A stretch of 64,000 bases of DNA from Pseudomonas cannabina (GTDB lineage: Bacteria; Pseudomonadota; Gammaproteobacteria; Pseudomonadales; Pseudomonadaceae), in contig NZ_FNKU01000001.1 in NCBI RefSeq assembly GCF_900100365.1, positions 4,708,501 to 4,772,500 of the forward strand, written 5' to 3'. Of this stretch, positions 45,077 to 54,780 are shown in pieces. The notes beneath the pieces were generated by a model that did no database searches, was not told where the DNA came from, and saw only the letters and a list, made by a program, of their open reading frames with translations. How positions within the stretch are numbered: position 1 is the stretch's first letter; each line of letters starts with the position of its first letter. A program made the translations under genes and the position numbers.

Positions 45077-46399
45077 CTAGTAGTCTGAATCCTGGCTCTC
45101 GGGTTTCGACAATTGGTTGCTGGCAAAGTGGCAAGTAAATACGCTGCCTTTGCCCGGAACGCTGTTGATCTCCAGGCTGCCGTGGTGGCGCAGCAACACG
45201 TGTTTGACGATTGCCAGCCCCAGCCCTGTGCCGCCGGTATTCGACGCGCGGCTGGTGTCGACGCGGTAGAAGCGCTCTGTCAGGCGCGGCAGGTGCTTGA
45301 TTTCGATGCCGATCCCGGTGTCCTGCACGCTCAGATGCGCGCCGCGCTCGTCGGCCCACCAGCGAATACGGATCACACCCTCGGCCGGCGTGTATTTGAC
45401 CGCATTGAAAATCAGATTGGAAAACGCACTGCGCAGCTCGCTTTCGCTGCCCTTGAGGCGCATATCGCTCTCGAGGTTGATATGGATCTGTTGATTTTTG
45501 CTGCCCGACAACGCGTTGGCGTCGACGGTGATGGTCTTGAGCAGGGTCGTGACCTCGACCGGATTGTTGTCCGACGGGTAGTCTGTCGCTTCCAGCTTGG
45601 CGAGCAGCAGCAGGTCGTTGAGCAGCGTTTGCATGCGCCCGCCTTGCTGATGCATCTGTTGCAGCGCCCGCACCCAGCGCGGGTTCACGTCCTCCACATT
45701 GTCGAGGAGTGTTTCCAGATAACCGAAGATGACGGTCAGTGGCGTGCGCAGCTCGTGGGAGACGTTGGCGACGAAGTCTTTGCGCATTTGTTCCAGTTGA
45801 TGGATTCGCGTGACGTCGCGCACCAGCATCAGGTGCTCGTTATTGCCGTAGCGGGTAAACAGCAACTGAATGCGCAGGCGGTCGTTGGTGGGCGAGGGGA
45901 TTTCCAGCGGCTCGCTGTAATCGCCTTGGGCGAAATATTCCTTGAAGCGGGGATGCCGCACCAGGTTGGTGACGGGCTGGCCGCTGTCCTGCGGGGTCTT
46001 GAGGCCCAGCAAGGTTTCGGCAGCGCGGTTCCACCATTCCAGATTGCCTTCGCTGTCGAGCATGATGACAGCGTCGCGCAGGGCCGCCGTGGACTCCTGA
46101 ACCCGGTCGATGACGGCTTGCAGACGGCCGCGAACACGTTGGTCACGGCGTTGCAGGTGATAGATGCTGTCGAACACCTCGCCCCACAGGCCGTAGCCAT
46201 CAGGCGGCGGTTCGTCGGCCTTGTGGCTGCTCAGCCAGTCATGCAGACGCAACAGTTGCTTGAGGGTCCAGGCCAGATACAGGCCCAGCCCGGCTGCCAG
46301 GCTCCAGCCATAATGCCCACTGATCAGGCGGACCAGCAGGCAGCCAGTGATCAGTAGCAACATGTGGCGTATCAGGGTGCCGTGCCAATTTTGATTCAA
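45077..46399 (-). CDS. phoR: Phosphate regulon sensor histidine kinase
   Basis: The 440-residue kinase has two N-terminal hydrophobic segments (LLLITGCLLVRLISG and YGWSLAAGLGLYLAWTLKQLL). A PAS domain follows (about 95-190, DAVIMLDSEGNLEWWNRAAETLLGL), then HisKA with the phospho-histidine in VANVSHELRTPLTV. The ATP-binding domain includes the N box (LIFNAVKYTP), DTGIGIE, and GTGLGLAIVKH. It senses Pst activity via PhoU and phosphorylates PhoB. The start codon is TTG at 46399. It lies 61 bp after phoB. Confidence 0.95.
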   Translation of the reverse strand: MNQNWHGTLIRHMLLLITGCLLVRLISGHYGWSLAAGLGLYLAWTLKQLLRLHDWLSSHKADEPPPDGYGLWGEVFDSIYHLQRRDQRVRGRLQAVIDRVQESTAALRDAVIMLDSEGNLEWWNRAAETLLGLKTPQDSGQPVTNLVRHPRFKEYFAQGDYSEPLEIPSPTNDRLRIQLLFTRYGNNEHLMLVRDVTRIHQLEQMRKDFVANVSHELRTPLTVIFGYLETLLDNVEDVNPRWVRALQQMHQQGGRMQTLLNDLLLLAKLEATDYPSDNNPVEVTTLLKTITVDANALSGSKNQQIHINLESDMRLKGSESELRSAFSNLIFNAVKYTPAEGVIRIRWWADERGAHLSVQDTGIGIEIKHLPRLTERFYRVDTSRASNTGGTGLGLAIVKHVLLRHHGSLEINSVPGKGSVFTCHFASNQLSKPESQDSDY

Positions 46400-46460
46400 T
46401 TAAGGGTAAATCCTTGTCTGGACCGCACTGATCGCTGCCCTGCGCCGGTCAATCGGTTAA

Positions 46461-47150
46461 TCAGCTCTTTGTGGAAAAGCGATAGCCGGTACCGCGAACG
46501 GTTTGTACCAGATTCTCATAAGCGTCACCCAAGGCCTTGCGCAGGCGACGGATGTGAACGTCGACGGTGCGTTCTTCGACATAGACGTTGCCGCCCCAGA
46601 CCTGATCAAGCAACTGACCACGCGTATAGGCGCGCTCCTGGTGGGTCATGAAGAATTGCAGCAAGCGGTATTCAGTGGGGCCCATTTCAGCCGGTTTGCC
46701 GTCGATGGTCACACGGTGGCTGATCGGATCGAGCAGCAGGCCGCCGACTTCGATAGGCGCTTCGCCATCTGTCGGCCCGGCACGGCGCAGTACGGCCTTG
46801 AGGCGGGCGACCAGTTCACGGGGCGAGAAGGGCTTGGTGATGTAATCGTCAGCGCCCACTTCCAGGCCCTGAATCTTGTTGTCCTCTTCACCCTTGGCCG
46901 TCAGCATGATGATCGGGATGTCGCCGGTCAGCTCGTCGCGCTTGAGGCGGCGGGCCAGCTCGATGCCGGAGGTGCCAGGCAGCATCCAGTCGAGCAGAAT
47001 CAGATCCGGCTTGCGGTCAACGATGATCGCATGAGCCTGCTGAGAGTTTTCGGCTTCAATACAGTCGTAGCCGGCCATTTCCAACGCAACGGCGATCATT
47101 TCGCGAATAGGCGCTTCGTCGTCAACGATCAGAATGCTCCTGCCAACCAT
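46461..47150 (-). CDS. phoB: Phosphate regulon response regulator
   Basis: The 229-residue OmpR/PhoB-type regulator has a receiver domain with the phosphoacceptor Asp in [13 protein letters not shown]. Its winged-helix DNA-binding domain (about 130-228) ends in [17 protein letters not shown] and VRGTGYRFS. It activates pst and other Pho genes through Pho boxes, several of which are seen in this window. The start is the ATG at 47150 ([12 protein letters not shown]), the usual family N-terminus. Confidence 0.96.
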   Translation of the reverse strand: MVGRSILIVDDEAPIREMIAVALEMAGYDCIEAENSQQAHAIIVDRKPDLILLDWMLPGTSGIELARRLKRDELTGDIPIIMLTAKGEEDNKIQGLEVGADDYITKPFSPRELVARLKAVLRRAGPTDGEAPIEVGGLLLDPISHRVTIDGKPAEMGPTEYRLLQFFMTHQERAYTRGQLLDQVWGGNVYVEERTVDVHIRRLRKALGDAYENLVQTVRGTGYRFSTKS

Positions 47151-47202
47151 GCTTGAACCTCTTGTCATTTAACTGTCTTGGGGCGCATTAGATAACGGAA
47201 TT

Positions 47203-47220
47203 ATTGCAGTCGTGTGACAG
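47203..47220 (-). promoter_or_regulatory. Pho box upstream of phoB
   Basis: Read on the minus strand: CTGTCAC, spacer ACGA, CTGCAAT, the 7-4-7 form of a PhoB site. It is followed by TTATCTAAT, a possible -10 region, and phoB starts 53 bp downstream of the box. This indicates autoregulation of phoBR. Confidence 0.7.
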
Positions 47221-47293
47221 GTGTTCAGGAGGCTAGCACGTGGGTGGCGTGCAGGGGCCTGGATGAGCTTTTATTTAGGTGCGACGGGCATCA

Positions 47294-48184
47294 TCAGCGC
47301 AGCGCGTAATCGGCCACGATGCCGAGGAATATCGCCAGTCCGGCCCAGTGATTGTGCAAAAAGGCCTTGAAGCAGGCGTCACGGTCTCTCTGGCGTGTGC
47401 TCCAGAACTCCCAGGCGAAGCAGCCTGCGGCGGCCAGCAACCCCAGATAGAAGCACATACCCAGCTCGAAACGTGCGCCGGCCAGCAGCAGACAGCCCAG
47501 TGCCAGACCCTGCAAGATGATGATGATCACCCGGTCGGCATCACCGAACAGTACGGCGGTGGATTTCACGCCGATCTTCAAGTCATCGTCGCGATCCACC
47601 ATCGCGTAATACGTGTCGTAGCCCACCGTCCAGAGCAGGTTGGCGATGTACAACAGCCAGGCCGCAGCAGGCAGCTCGCCGGTTTCGGCAGTGAACGCCA
47701 TCGGCATGCCCCACGAGAACGCCGCGCCCAGCACCACCTGCGGGTAATAGGTGTAGCGCTTCATGAACGGGTAAGAAGCGGCCAGCGCCAGGCCGCCGAA
47801 CGACAGCCAGATGGTGGTCGGGTTGGTGAACAGCACCAGCACAAAGCTCAGGCCCACCAGCACCGCAAACAGGATCAGCGCTTCACGCGAGCTGACTTTG
47901 CCGCTGACCAATGGGCGTTGCTCGGTACGTTTGACGTGGCCGTCCACCTTGCGGTCGGCAAAGTCGTTGATCACGCAGCCAGCCGCGCGCATCAGAAACA
48001 CGCCGACCACAAAAATGAACACGGTTTTCAGCGACGGCGCGCCCTTGCCGGCAATCCATACTGCCCACAACGTTGGCCACTGCAGCAGGTAAATACCGAT
48101 GGGTTTGTCGATGCGTGTCAGCTGAATGAAATCCCAGGCGCGCGGGCTCAGGCGATTGAGTGATTTGAGCAGTGACAGGTACAT
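47294..48184 (-). CDS. ubiA: 4-hydroxybenzoate octaprenyltransferase
   Basis: The 296-residue membrane prenyltransferase attaches the polyprenyl tail to 4-hydroxybenzoate in ubiquinone synthesis. The family Asp-rich motif is in [22 protein letters not shown], and a second conserved segment is [22 protein letters not shown]. It shows about eight membrane segments. Its ATG overlaps the stop of ubiC (ATGA), so translation is coupled. Confidence 0.95.
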   Translation of the reverse strand: MYLSLLKSLNRLSPRAWDFIQLTRIDKPIGIYLLQWPTLWAVWIAGKGAPSLKTVFIFVVGVFLMRAAGCVINDFADRKVDGHVKRTEQRPLVSGKVSSREALILFAVLVGLSFVLVLFTNPTTIWLSFGGLALAASYPFMKRYTYYPQVVLGAAFSWGMPMAFTAETGELPAAAWLLYIANLLWTVGYDTYYAMVDRDDDLKIGVKSTAVLFGDADRVIIIILQGLALGCLLLAGARFELGMCFYLGLLAAAGCFAWEFWSTRQRDRDACFKAFLHNHWAGLAIFLGIVADYALR

Positions 48185-48744
48185 CAGGCGTGGTCCTTGT
48201 TGTGAAGCACGTTACACAGCGCGGGTAGAAAGACTTCGGCGACCAGCACGCTCAGCGGACCACGACTGAAACGCGAGCGGCGTGCCCACAACCCGGAAGC
48301 GGCATCGGCATCAGGCAGCCAGCTTTGCGGGTAATGGCACACTTCGAGGGGGCCCCGGTCGAATGCCGGGTCGCTGAACAACAGTTCGCCCAGCGAGCGA
48401 GTGCCCAACCGGTCCATATTCAAGCCGCCATCCTGCAAGGCGCTGCGGGCCGCGACACTGCGCGCGAAAACCCAGTTGCTGTCGTTGCCGCGCAAATACA
48501 CCTCACGCACCCAGCCTTCACTGTCAGATGGAAGGCCCAGCGCTGCACACTCGTCATGGCGTAACGGTCGCCAGCCTTCAAACAGCGGCAAGACGCTGAA
48601 GCCGCCGTCAGACAAACGGTCCAGCCTGCGGGTAAGCGAATCCTGATTGAATAACCAGTCGAGAATCACCGGCTCGGGCGCGGCGCTCAATTGCTCGCGT
48701 TGAAGCCAGACCGGAGTAATGAATGCGGGGGAATGCTGGGTCAC
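48184..48744 (-). CDS. ubiC: Chorismate pyruvate-lyase
   Basis: The 186-residue UbiC enzyme makes 4-hydroxybenzoate from chorismate, the first step of ubiquinone synthesis. Recognisable segments are [33 protein letters not shown] and [14 protein letters not shown]. It feeds its product to the overlapping ubiA. The gene is followed upstream by the divergent rubredoxin operon. Confidence 0.92.
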   Translation of the reverse strand: MTQHSPAFITPVWLQREQLSAAPEPVILDWLFNQDSLTRRLDRLSDGGFSVLPLFEGWRPLRHDECAALGLPSDSEGWVREVYLRGNDSNWVFARSVAARSALQDGGLNMDRLGTRSLGELLFSDPAFDRGPLEVCHYPQSWLPDADAASGLWARRSRFSRGPLSVLVAEVFLPALCNVLHNKDHA

Positions 48745-48929
48745 AGTAAGTCAGTTTCGACAGCCGACGAGGCCGCGAGCTTAGCATGATTGCAGGCGCT
48801 TACCGACGGTGGTAGAGCGGCCGGTTATAGAATCAGACTTGCATCCGGCCCTGTCGATCAGTACAACGCCCGTTCAGGCGGCAATCGACCGCCGAACTCT
48901 ATTTAGCCTGATCATCGAGAGAACCGAAC

Positions 48930-49097
48930 ATGAAAAAGTGGCAATGCATTGTCTGTGGCCTGATCTACAACGAAGCCGACGGCTGGCCGGATGACGGGAT
49001 CGCCGCCGGCACGCTCTGGCAGGATGTGCCTGAAGACTGGCTGTGCCCGGATTGCGGCGTCGGCAAGATGGACTTCGAAATGATCGAAATCGCCTGA
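48930..49097 (+). CDS. rubA: Rubredoxin (55 aa)
   Basis: The 55-residue protein [20 protein letters not shown]... has the rubredoxin pair of iron-binding motifs CIVCG (residues 6-10) and CPDCG near residue 40. It carries electrons from the adjacent reductase, for example to alkane hydroxylase or to stress-related oxidoreductases. It lies 35 bp before the rubredoxin reductase gene, matching the pseudomonad rubA-reductase arrangement. Confidence 0.95.
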   Translation: MKKWQCIVCGLIYNEADGWPDDGIAAGTLWQDVPEDWLCPDCGVGKMDFEMIEIA

Positions 49098-49132
49098 GCC
49101 CTCAGGTCAACAACCATGAGCTGGAAATCACC

Positions 49133-50281
49133 ATGAGTGCACCTGTCGTCATCATCGGTACTGGCCTGGCGGGCTATAACCTCGCCCGGGAGTTTCGCAA
49201 GCTGGACAGCGACACCCCGCTGCTACTGATCACGGCCGATGATGGCCGCTCCTATTCCAAACCGATGTTGTCGACCGGCTTTGGCAAGAACAAGGAAGCC
49301 GACGCGCTGAGCATGGCCGAACCGGGTGCCATGGCTGACCAGCTCAAGGCCGAGGTGCGCACTCACACGCGGGTCAGCGGTATTGATCCTGGCCACAAGC
49401 GTCTGTGGATTGGTGAAGAAGCCGTCCCCTATCGTGACCTGGTGCTGGCCTGGGGCGCCGAGACCATTCGCGTACCGGTCGAGGGTGACGCCAGCGATGC
49501 GGTTTTCCCGATCAACGACCTTCAGGATTACGCACGTTTCCGCGCCGCTGCGGCGGGCAAGCGACGGGTTCTGATTCTGGGTGCCGGGCTGATCGGCTGC
49601 GAATTCGCCAACGACTTGATTCTGGGCGGGTATGAAGTGGACCTGGTCGCGCCGTGCGAGCAGGTCATGCCGACCCTTTTGCCAGAGGCTGCGGCGGTGG
49701 CGGTAAAAGCCGGGCTTGAGAGCATCGGTGCACGTTTTCATCTGGGCCCAGTGCTGACCCGCTTGCAGCGCGACGATGAAGGGCTGCACGCGCAGCTGTC
49801 CGACGGGCAGACCATTACGTGCGATCTGGTGGTGTCAGCCATCGGCCTGCGCCCACGGATCGATCTGGCTGCCGCCGCAGGCTTGCAGACCGGCCGGGGC
49901 ATCCTCGTCGATCGCCAATTGCAAACCTCGCACGCCAATATCCATGCCTTGGGCGATTGCGCGGAAGTGGACGGTCTGAACCTGTTGTATGTCATGCCGC
50001 TGATGAGTTGTGCGCGTGCACTGGCCCAGACCCTGGCGGGAACGCCGACTGCCGTGAAGTATGGCCCTATGCCGATTACCGTGAAGACGCCGGCCTGCCC
50101 GCTGGTGGTTTCGCCGCCACCGCGCGGAACGAATGGCCTCTGGAGCATCGAAGGGCAGGGTGCCGATATCAAGGCGCTGTGCCAGGATGCTGAAGGCAAT
50201 CTGCTGGGCTATGCGCTGACCGGATCTGCCGTTATGGAGAAACTCGCACTGAATAAGGTTTTACCTGCGTTATTGGCATAA
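49133..50281 (+). CDS. Rubredoxin:NAD+ reductase (FAD-dependent)
   Basis: The 382-residue flavoprotein transfers electrons from NADH to rubredoxin. The FAD-binding dinucleotide motif is [17 protein letters not shown] at the N-terminus, and the NAD-binding motif is [17 protein letters not shown] at about residue 144. It ends in a small C-terminal domain. ATG 49133 is used; it gives the family length and follows GGAAATC, while the open frame extends inside rubredoxin. It is co-transcribed with rubA. Confidence 0.92.
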   Translation: MSAPVVIIGTGLAGYNLAREFRKLDSDTPLLLITADDGRSYSKPMLSTGFGKNKEADALSMAEPGAMADQLKAEVRTHTRVSGIDPGHKRLWIGEEAVPYRDLVLAWGAETIRVPVEGDASDAVFPINDLQDYARFRAAAAGKRRVLILGAGLIGCEFANDLILGGYEVDLVAPCEQVMPTLLPEAAAVAVKAGLESIGARFHLGPVLTRLQRDDEGLHAQLSDGQTITCDLVVSAIGLRPRIDLAAAAGLQTGRGILVDRQLQTSHANIHALGDCAEVDGLNLLYVMPLMSCARALAQTLAGTPTAVKYGPMPITVKTPACPLVVSPPPRGTNGLWSIEGQGADIKALCQDAEGNLLGYALTGSAVMEKLALNKVLPALLA

Positions 50282-50412
50282 TTTCGAAGCATTTTGTCGG
50301 ATAGTCGTCATATTTCTGCCAATAAACCGTGCCTGCGCACTGGCGCGGGTAGCGTCGGCATGCCATTCTCGAACTCGTCTGCCGCTACGTAGAGCCGTCG
50401 CGGCGCCTTGTA

Positions 50413-50431
50413 GCCGCTTCTTGCGAGCGGC
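50413..50431. other. Small REP-like hairpin before the HU gene
   Basis: GCCGCT, TTCTTGC, GAGCGGC gives a short stem inside a GC-rich stretch. It may be a REP remnant or part of the upstream transcript end. Confidence 0.4.
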
Positions 50432-50470
50432 GCGGGACATAAAAACAAAAACCGTAAAAAGAGGCTTCAT

Positions 50471-50746
50471 ATGCGTAAACCAGAAGTTGTTGCCGCCATT
50501 GCTGAAAAGGCGGATCTCACCAAGGACCAGTCCACGCTGGTTCTCAACGCCATCCTCGAACACATTACGGATGCACTGAGCCGCAAGGACAGTGTCACGC
50601 TGGTCGGATTCGGGACTTTTCTGCAACGCCATCGCGGCGCGCGCACTGGCAAAAATCCACAGACCGGTGAGCCGGTAAAAATCAAGGCTAGCAACACGGT
50701 TGCCTTCAAACCGGGGAAAGCTCTGAAAGACAGCGTCAACCCCTGA
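50471..50746 (+). CDS. hup: HU family DNA-binding protein (91 aa)
   Basis: The 91-residue protein is a histone-like HU: MRKPEVVAAIAEKADLTKDQ, VGFGTFLQRHRGARTGKNP (the DNA-grasping arm) and FKPGKALKDSV. It compacts and bends DNA. The ATG follows AAGAGG at close spacing. It is a single gene with a strong terminator. It is one of several HU paralogues in pseudomonads. Confidence 0.93.
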   Translation: MRKPEVVAAIAEKADLTKDQSTLVLNAILEHITDALSRKDSVTLVGFGTFLQRHRGARTGKNPQTGEPVKIKASNTVAFKPGKALKDSVNP

Positions 50747-50786
50747 TACCCATTGCGCGCCTCGGCGGGAGGCGAGCAACTCGATA

Positions 50787-50818
50787 CGGGCACACCATTG
50801 CATGGGTGCCCGTTTTCG
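50787..50818 (+). terminator. Terminator of the HU gene
   Basis: CGGGCAC and GTGCCCG form a stem with CC/GG extension, then TTTTCGTTT. Confidence 0.88.
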
Positions 50819-50894
50819 TTTCTGCGCGTGCCGATTATGCGTTTGCCATTCTTGAAAGAAATTTCCTACTTAGTTCCGTAAGTTTGCCTTCCTA

Positions 50895-50995
50895 GGGAGA
50901 CGCTGATTTATTCTAAAACCCAGCTGTTGCCCCCAGATAAATCAAGGCCTCCAGAGCGTTGCAGGGACGAAAAATCGAATAAATCAGCGCCTCCC
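50895..50995. mobile_element. 101-bp MITE with TA target duplication, copy 2
   Basis: The same element as 22867-22967, in the same orientation, with terminal repeats GGGAGACGCTGATTTATTC and GAATAAATCAGCGCCTCCC (one mismatch between ends). TA flanks both ends (50893-50894 and 50996-50997). It lies between the HU terminator and the lipoprotein gene. The two copies differ at very few positions, which suggests recent spread. Confidence 0.9.
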
Positions 50996-51086
50996 TAAGA
51001 CCCAGCGTCGCCTGACTTCTTCTTGTTCCTTATTCCCTTAGAGTGCCGCCCCGCTGCACCTTTAAATTATTCTTTGGGAAATTCGA

Positions 51087-51530
51087 ATGAACAAGTTATG
51101 GAAGTCTGCTGCTGTCGCTGCTCTGATCGCCACCACGACCGGCTGCGTGAGCTACAACGTCAGCCAGCCAAGTGTACCGATGGAAGGCACGGTCAAAACC
51201 GACCTGAAAGCGGACGTCAAAGTCGGCGGCACCATCAGCGGTGAGTCCTCCACCAATGTGCTGTTCAACTTCCTGAGCTTTGGCGGCGATAACCAGTTTG
51301 CCGACGGCATGACTTATGGCGGTTCGAGTAGCGGTGGCGGCCTGGGTCTGGCCCTGCCTGATCCGGTGTCCACGACCAAAGCTGCCGCTGCGTACAAGGC
51401 AGTCAAGTCTTCCGGTGCGGACCTGATCGTCGCCCCGCGCTACGAAGTCAGCGTCAAGGACTACTTCATCTTCAAGAAGGTCGACGTGAAAGTCACCGGC
51501 AACAAAGGCAATATCACCAGCATCCGCTGA
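51087..51530 (+). CDS. Hypothetical lipoprotein (147 aa)
   Basis: The N-terminus MNKLWKSAAVAALIATTTGC has the lipobox TTGC (cysteine at residue 20), so it is lipidated and anchored in a membrane. The mature part is beta-rich and glycine/serine-rich (GGSSSGGGLGLALPDP), with KSSGADLIVAPRYEVSVKDYFIFKKVDVKVTG at the end. I do not recognise a defined function. In pseudomonads a similar gene lies near hup and recG. Confidence 0.78.
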   Translation: MNKLWKSAAVAALIATTTGCVSYNVSQPSVPMEGTVKTDLKADVKVGGTISGESSTNVLFNFLSFGGDNQFADGMTYGGSSSGGGLGLALPDPVSTTKAAAAYKAVKSSGADLIVAPRYEVSVKDYFIFKKVDVKVTGNKGNITSIR

Positions 51531-51692
51531 GGCTGTTGCGGTGCTGCTTTCTACAGGGAGCAGCATCCGGTGTAGGTCGGGCTTTGTACCGATCTCCTTC
51601 GAAAGCGACGTTGTCCTACAGGTTTTGTGCGGATAACCCGCTACACTGCCACGCCGATCCCGCGAGCGGATCGAGATCGCTTGAGGCTGTGT

Positions 51693-52070
51693 ATGAAATT
51701 TCGTTTTCTTCTGTGGGTGCTGGGCTTGCTGATGGCCCGTGCCAGTCGTAACAACCCCGCATTCCAGCAGCAACTGGCTGGCAAAAACCTGACATTCCAG
51801 TTGGAGACCGCTGATGGCAGGGTTGCGCGCCATTTCGTGGTTCAGGATCAGCGCATTCGCAGTGCCAGCGGTGTGGTTGCAGAGCCGGCGTTCGCCATCT
51901 CGTTTCGCGATGCCGCATTTGGTTTTGCCACGCTTCAAGCCAAAAACAAACAGTTGGCGTTCATGAAGGGCATTCAGGACAAAGATATCCAGATCAAGGG
52001 CAACCCGGCCCTGGTGATCTGGTTCCAGGGCCTGACCAAGTATTTCAAGCCGAAAAAGAAAGTCGCCTGA
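51693..52070 (+). CDS. SCP2-like sterol-carrier domain protein (125 aa)
   Basis: From the ATG at 51693, the N-terminus (MKFRFLLWVLGLLMA) is a hydrophobic anchor or signal-like segment. The rest resembles a small SCP2 sterol-binding domain: LTFQLETADGRVARHFVVQDQRI, FAISFRDAAFGFATL, KDIQIKGNPALVIWFQGLTKYF. Homologues are sometimes labelled 'helicase', which the sequence does not support. The role is probably lipid binding. Confidence 0.7.
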   Translation: MKFRFLLWVLGLLMARASRNNPAFQQQLAGKNLTFQLETADGRVARHFVVQDQRIRSASGVVAEPAFAISFRDAAFGFATLQAKNKQLAFMKGIQDKDIQIKGNPALVIWFQGLTKYFKPKKKVA

Positions 52071-54032
52071 TCAAGGCAGTTCCAGCCCGCCTGCTGCCTT
52101 GTGCAGGGCACGAAGGTGGTCGCCCATCTGTTTGAGATTGGCTTCGTTTGCAGCAATCTCCCTGGCGCGATCAGGCTCGAGCAGGGCACGCACTTCTTTG
52201 TCGAGATCGCCCGTCAGACGCTTGAGCTGCTTCTGACGCTGGCTGCTTTCTGCTTCGAGTCGCTGCCACTCATTGGCCTGCGGCAGGCCATAACCGCCGC
52301 TACCCAGCAGTTCAGCGGGCCGACTGAGGAAGCCGCTGCTGGCAAGAATCTCCTGGAGCGTCGTGGTGGCCTTGGAGACTCTGCCGTCTTTCAGCTCACG
52401 GGCGCCGAGATAGCGTTGCTTCACTTCATCCTGTGCCAACAGCAGTTGCCGGCGCAGGCTTGCCTGCTCCAGTAGCAGAATCGCCGCGCTGGTGCGCAGG
52501 TCTGCCTTGGCGAACCACTGGCTGCGCTCGCTGGCGGGCAGGGTCATCCATTCTTCCACGGTGTTCTGCTTGATCGGCAGGTGCTTTTTCAGCACTTCGA
52601 ACATGGCCTGATAGCGATCACGGTAAGAATCGAAGCGGTAGCCCAGGCGCAACGCTTCCTTGGGATCGTCCAGCACACTGGTGTCCGCCAGACCCCGGCC
52701 TTTTAGAACTTCGAGCAAGCCGTTCGGCAAAATGCTGTCCAGACCGACCAGCTTGGGATTGTGGGTGCCGCTGCGTAGCAGTTTGAGGTTTTCCACGGCG
52801 CAGTTGTTGGAGAGGAAGTAATAGTTACCGTCATACGCCCAGTGCATCTCGGCAGCATGCTGAACCAGACCTTCGATTTCCGGACGTGACAGCTTGATCG
52901 GCACTGAGGCCAGGCTGCGCAGCTCGGTCTTGGTGTACTCATCGATGACTTGAGCCAGCGGCAGCACGAACAGCCGTGACGGGTACGCGCCCATCAGCCC
53001 GTCCCAGCTGGAGAGCTGAACATCGCCGACAAACGCCCGGTACGACAGCACCAGATGCTGATCCAGATCGAGGCGACAGTCCGGGCCGCGCGGGCGACCG
53101 GGTTTGCAGATCACCAGACGCAACATGCTGTGGCCCCAGCGACTGGCCCAGTTCTGATTTGCTTCAGCCAGTAGATAGTCCACGGCGTAGACCCGCTCCG
53201 GGTCCAGCTTGCCCAGCGGCTCGCGACCAAAGTCATTGCCGGCATTCAGGTAGGGGTAATACGTCGGGCATTCATTCCGAGCGGCGGGTGCCCAGCCGAA
53301 ACGCTCTTTGTAATAGGCATACAGCGCAGGACGACGGCAGGCATAGGCCGGGTCGAGCAGGAAGTACTCCATGTTGACCGCCACGAACTCCAGCGGGCTG
53401 GTGGTCTCGTAAATATCCGGGCTGCGCGCGACCTGGCCGTTATGTTCTTCGCGCTCGCCGCGACGCCCGACGTATTGCTGCCAGCCGGCGAGGTCAAGCA
53501 GGCGCGGATCATCGCTCAGGGTAAAACGGCGCTCGGTCTGACCGCGGCAATTATCGGGCAGGCCGACTTTGCCCAGCGAGCTGTTGCGCGACGAGCAGCG
53601 AAAGACAGTGGCCCGCTCGGTTGCCGACCACAGGCGGGCGCGGTCGTATACGTGAGTCAGTTCATGCAGAACGGTCGCCAGCAGCTCCCGGCGCACTGTG
53701 CCGTGCGGCCGGCCTGTCTCGGCGGTGGCTGCCGAGCCGTCAGTCAGGGAGGCGAGCAGATGGCTGTTGAGATACAGCTGATAAGGACCGGCCGCCTGCC
53801 CGTAGGCATTTTGCGGCATGTCACTGGACCAGCTCACTTCCACCTTGCGGTCCAGTGCTTCGACAAAGCTTGGCGGTAGTGCCTGCATGGCTTCGTCGAG
53901 CAGCGTCTGGCTGGCGCGCTGTTGTGCGGGGTCGAGGCCGTCGGTGTGCAGTTCCAGCGTCAGGCTGGCAAAGGCATGCGTTGCGGCCAGCGACAGCGCA
54001 CCAGCAAGCAGCGAGGCGCGGAGTCGCCTCAC
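52071..54032 (-). CDS. Exported DUF4105 protein with HExxH-type N-terminal domain
   Basis: The 653-residue protein has a signal peptide (MRRLRASLLAGALSLAATHAFA). The N-terminal third contains a zinc-protease-like HELTH motif (VLHELTHVYDRARLW). The middle holds a DUF4105 papain-like region, with the histidine in NQNWASRWGHSMLRL and the cysteine in YYFLSNNCAVENLKLLRSGT. The C-terminus is helical and probably coiled-coil (rich in Glu, Gln, Leu, Arg). DUF4105 proteins are thought to be periplasmic cysteine hydrolases or outer-membrane proteins. Its ATG overlaps the stop of the first DUF2388 gene by 4 bp, so translation is coupled. Confidence 0.75.
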   Translation of the reverse strand: MRRLRASLLAGALSLAATHAFASLTLELHTDGLDPAQQRASQTLLDEAMQALPPSFVEALDRKVEVSWSSDMPQNAYGQAAGPYQLYLNSHLLASLTDGSAATAETGRPHGTVRRELLATVLHELTHVYDRARLWSATERATVFRCSSRNSSLGKVGLPDNCRGQTERRFTLSDDPRLLDLAGWQQYVGRRGEREEHNGQVARSPDIYETTSPLEFVAVNMEYFLLDPAYACRRPALYAYYKERFGWAPAARNECPTYYPYLNAGNDFGREPLGKLDPERVYAVDYLLAEANQNWASRWGHSMLRLVICKPGRPRGPDCRLDLDQHLVLSYRAFVGDVQLSSWDGLMGAYPSRLFVLPLAQVIDEYTKTELRSLASVPIKLSRPEIEGLVQHAAEMHWAYDGNYYFLSNNCAVENLKLLRSGTHNPKLVGLDSILPNGLLEVLKGRGLADTSVLDDPKEALRLGYRFDSYRDRYQAMFEVLKKHLPIKQNTVEEWMTLPASERSQWFAKADLRTSAAILLLEQASLRRQLLLAQDEVKQRYLGARELKDGRVSKATTTLQEILASSGFLSRPAELLGSGGYGLPQANEWQRLEAESSQRQKQLKRLTGDLDKEVRALLEPDRAREIAANEANLKQMGDHLRALHKAAGGLELP

Positions 54033-54349
54033 AATGCGAGGATTGCTTCAGCCAGGGTCTGATCGCTGGCACCGCGTGCTTCCGGCAAGCGGGCGCGCAG
54101 CGTATCGAAGGCGGCATCGAGCTGAGCGCCATGGATATCGCCACCGCTGGCAACGTAGCTGGCGGCATCGTCCTTGGCCTGAATGACAACCTTGGAATCA
54201 CGAATCGAGGTGGTGGTGTCCGATGTGAAGTCGATGGTACGGCCGAACGCACGTACGATGATGTTACTTGTGGCCACAACAGTCTGGGCCTGGGCAAGGT
54301 CGGCCAGCAACAGCAGGCCGAGGGAAGCAGCAATCAGCGGGGTACGCAT
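54029..54349 (-). CDS. DUF2388 exported protein, paralogue 1
   Basis: The 106-residue protein starts MRTPLIAASLGLLLLADLAQAQ, a signal peptide. The DUF2388 core follows: TVVATSNIIVRAFGRTIDFTSDTTTS and RDSKVVIQAKDDAASYVASGG, then GAQLDAAFDTLRARLPEA. It is the third of three tandem paralogues on the minus strand and overlaps the DUF4105 gene by 4 bp (ATGA). Function is unknown; the linkage suggests that the proteins act with the DUF4105 protein in the periplasm. Confidence 0.85.
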   Translation of the reverse strand: MRTPLIAASLGLLLLADLAQAQTVVATSNIIVRAFGRTIDFTSDTTTSIRDSKVVIQAKDDAASYVASGGDIHGAQLDAAFDTLRARLPEARGASDQTLAEAILAL

Positions 54350-54388
54350 GTAATGACGTCTCCAGTTACGCAAAGAGGGGAAAAGTGG

Positions 54389-54694
54389 CTATTGGACGAG
54401 GATTGCGTGCGCCAGTTCAAGGTCGCTGGCATGAAGTTTTGCATCTGCCTGACGCAACGCGTGCAATGCTGATTCAAGCCGTGCACCGCGCATAGCTCCG
54501 TCACTGGCGATGAAGGCAGCGGCGTCGTCCCGGGCGGCCATGATCAGCTTGTTATCGAAAGGTGCTGTGGTGACCTGGCTGGTAACGTAGCCGGTCTTGA
54601 CCAGGCCTTGTGTGGTCGTATCGAACGCCTGGACCTGACTGATGAACATCAGGCTGGCAAAGGGTGCGATAAACAGGAGGTGCAGTAAACGCAT
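54389..54694 (-). CDS. DUF2388 exported protein, paralogue 2 (diverged)
   Basis: About 101 residues from the ATG at 54694; a GTG at 54703 is an alternative. The signal peptide (MRLLHLLFIAPFASLMFISQVQA) is followed by a diverged DUF2388 core: DNKLIMAARDDAAAFIASDGAMRGARLESALHALRQADAK. It is shorter and more diverged than its two neighbours, but keeps the AARDDAAAF-type centre. It stands 39 bp from the next paralogue. Confidence 0.78.
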   Translation of the reverse strand: MRLLHLLFIAPFASLMFISQVQAFDTTTQGLVKTGYVTSQVTTAPFDNKLIMAARDDAAAFIASDGAMRGARLESALHALRQADAKLHASDLELAHAILVQ

Positions 54695-54780
54695 GGCTTT
54701 CACAAACCGGCAAAACAGGCGCCAAGGCTAGCGCAATGCTTGCGCCAGAGCTACCCCGACGCTCGGCCGGGGCGCAGCGG

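Noticed and set aside
47162..47179. TTGTCAT-TTAA-CTGTCTT on the plus strand near the phoB start
   Set aside because: The 7-4-7 form is there but points away from phoB and lies only 12 bp from its ATG. The box at 47203-47220 in the right orientation is better placed.
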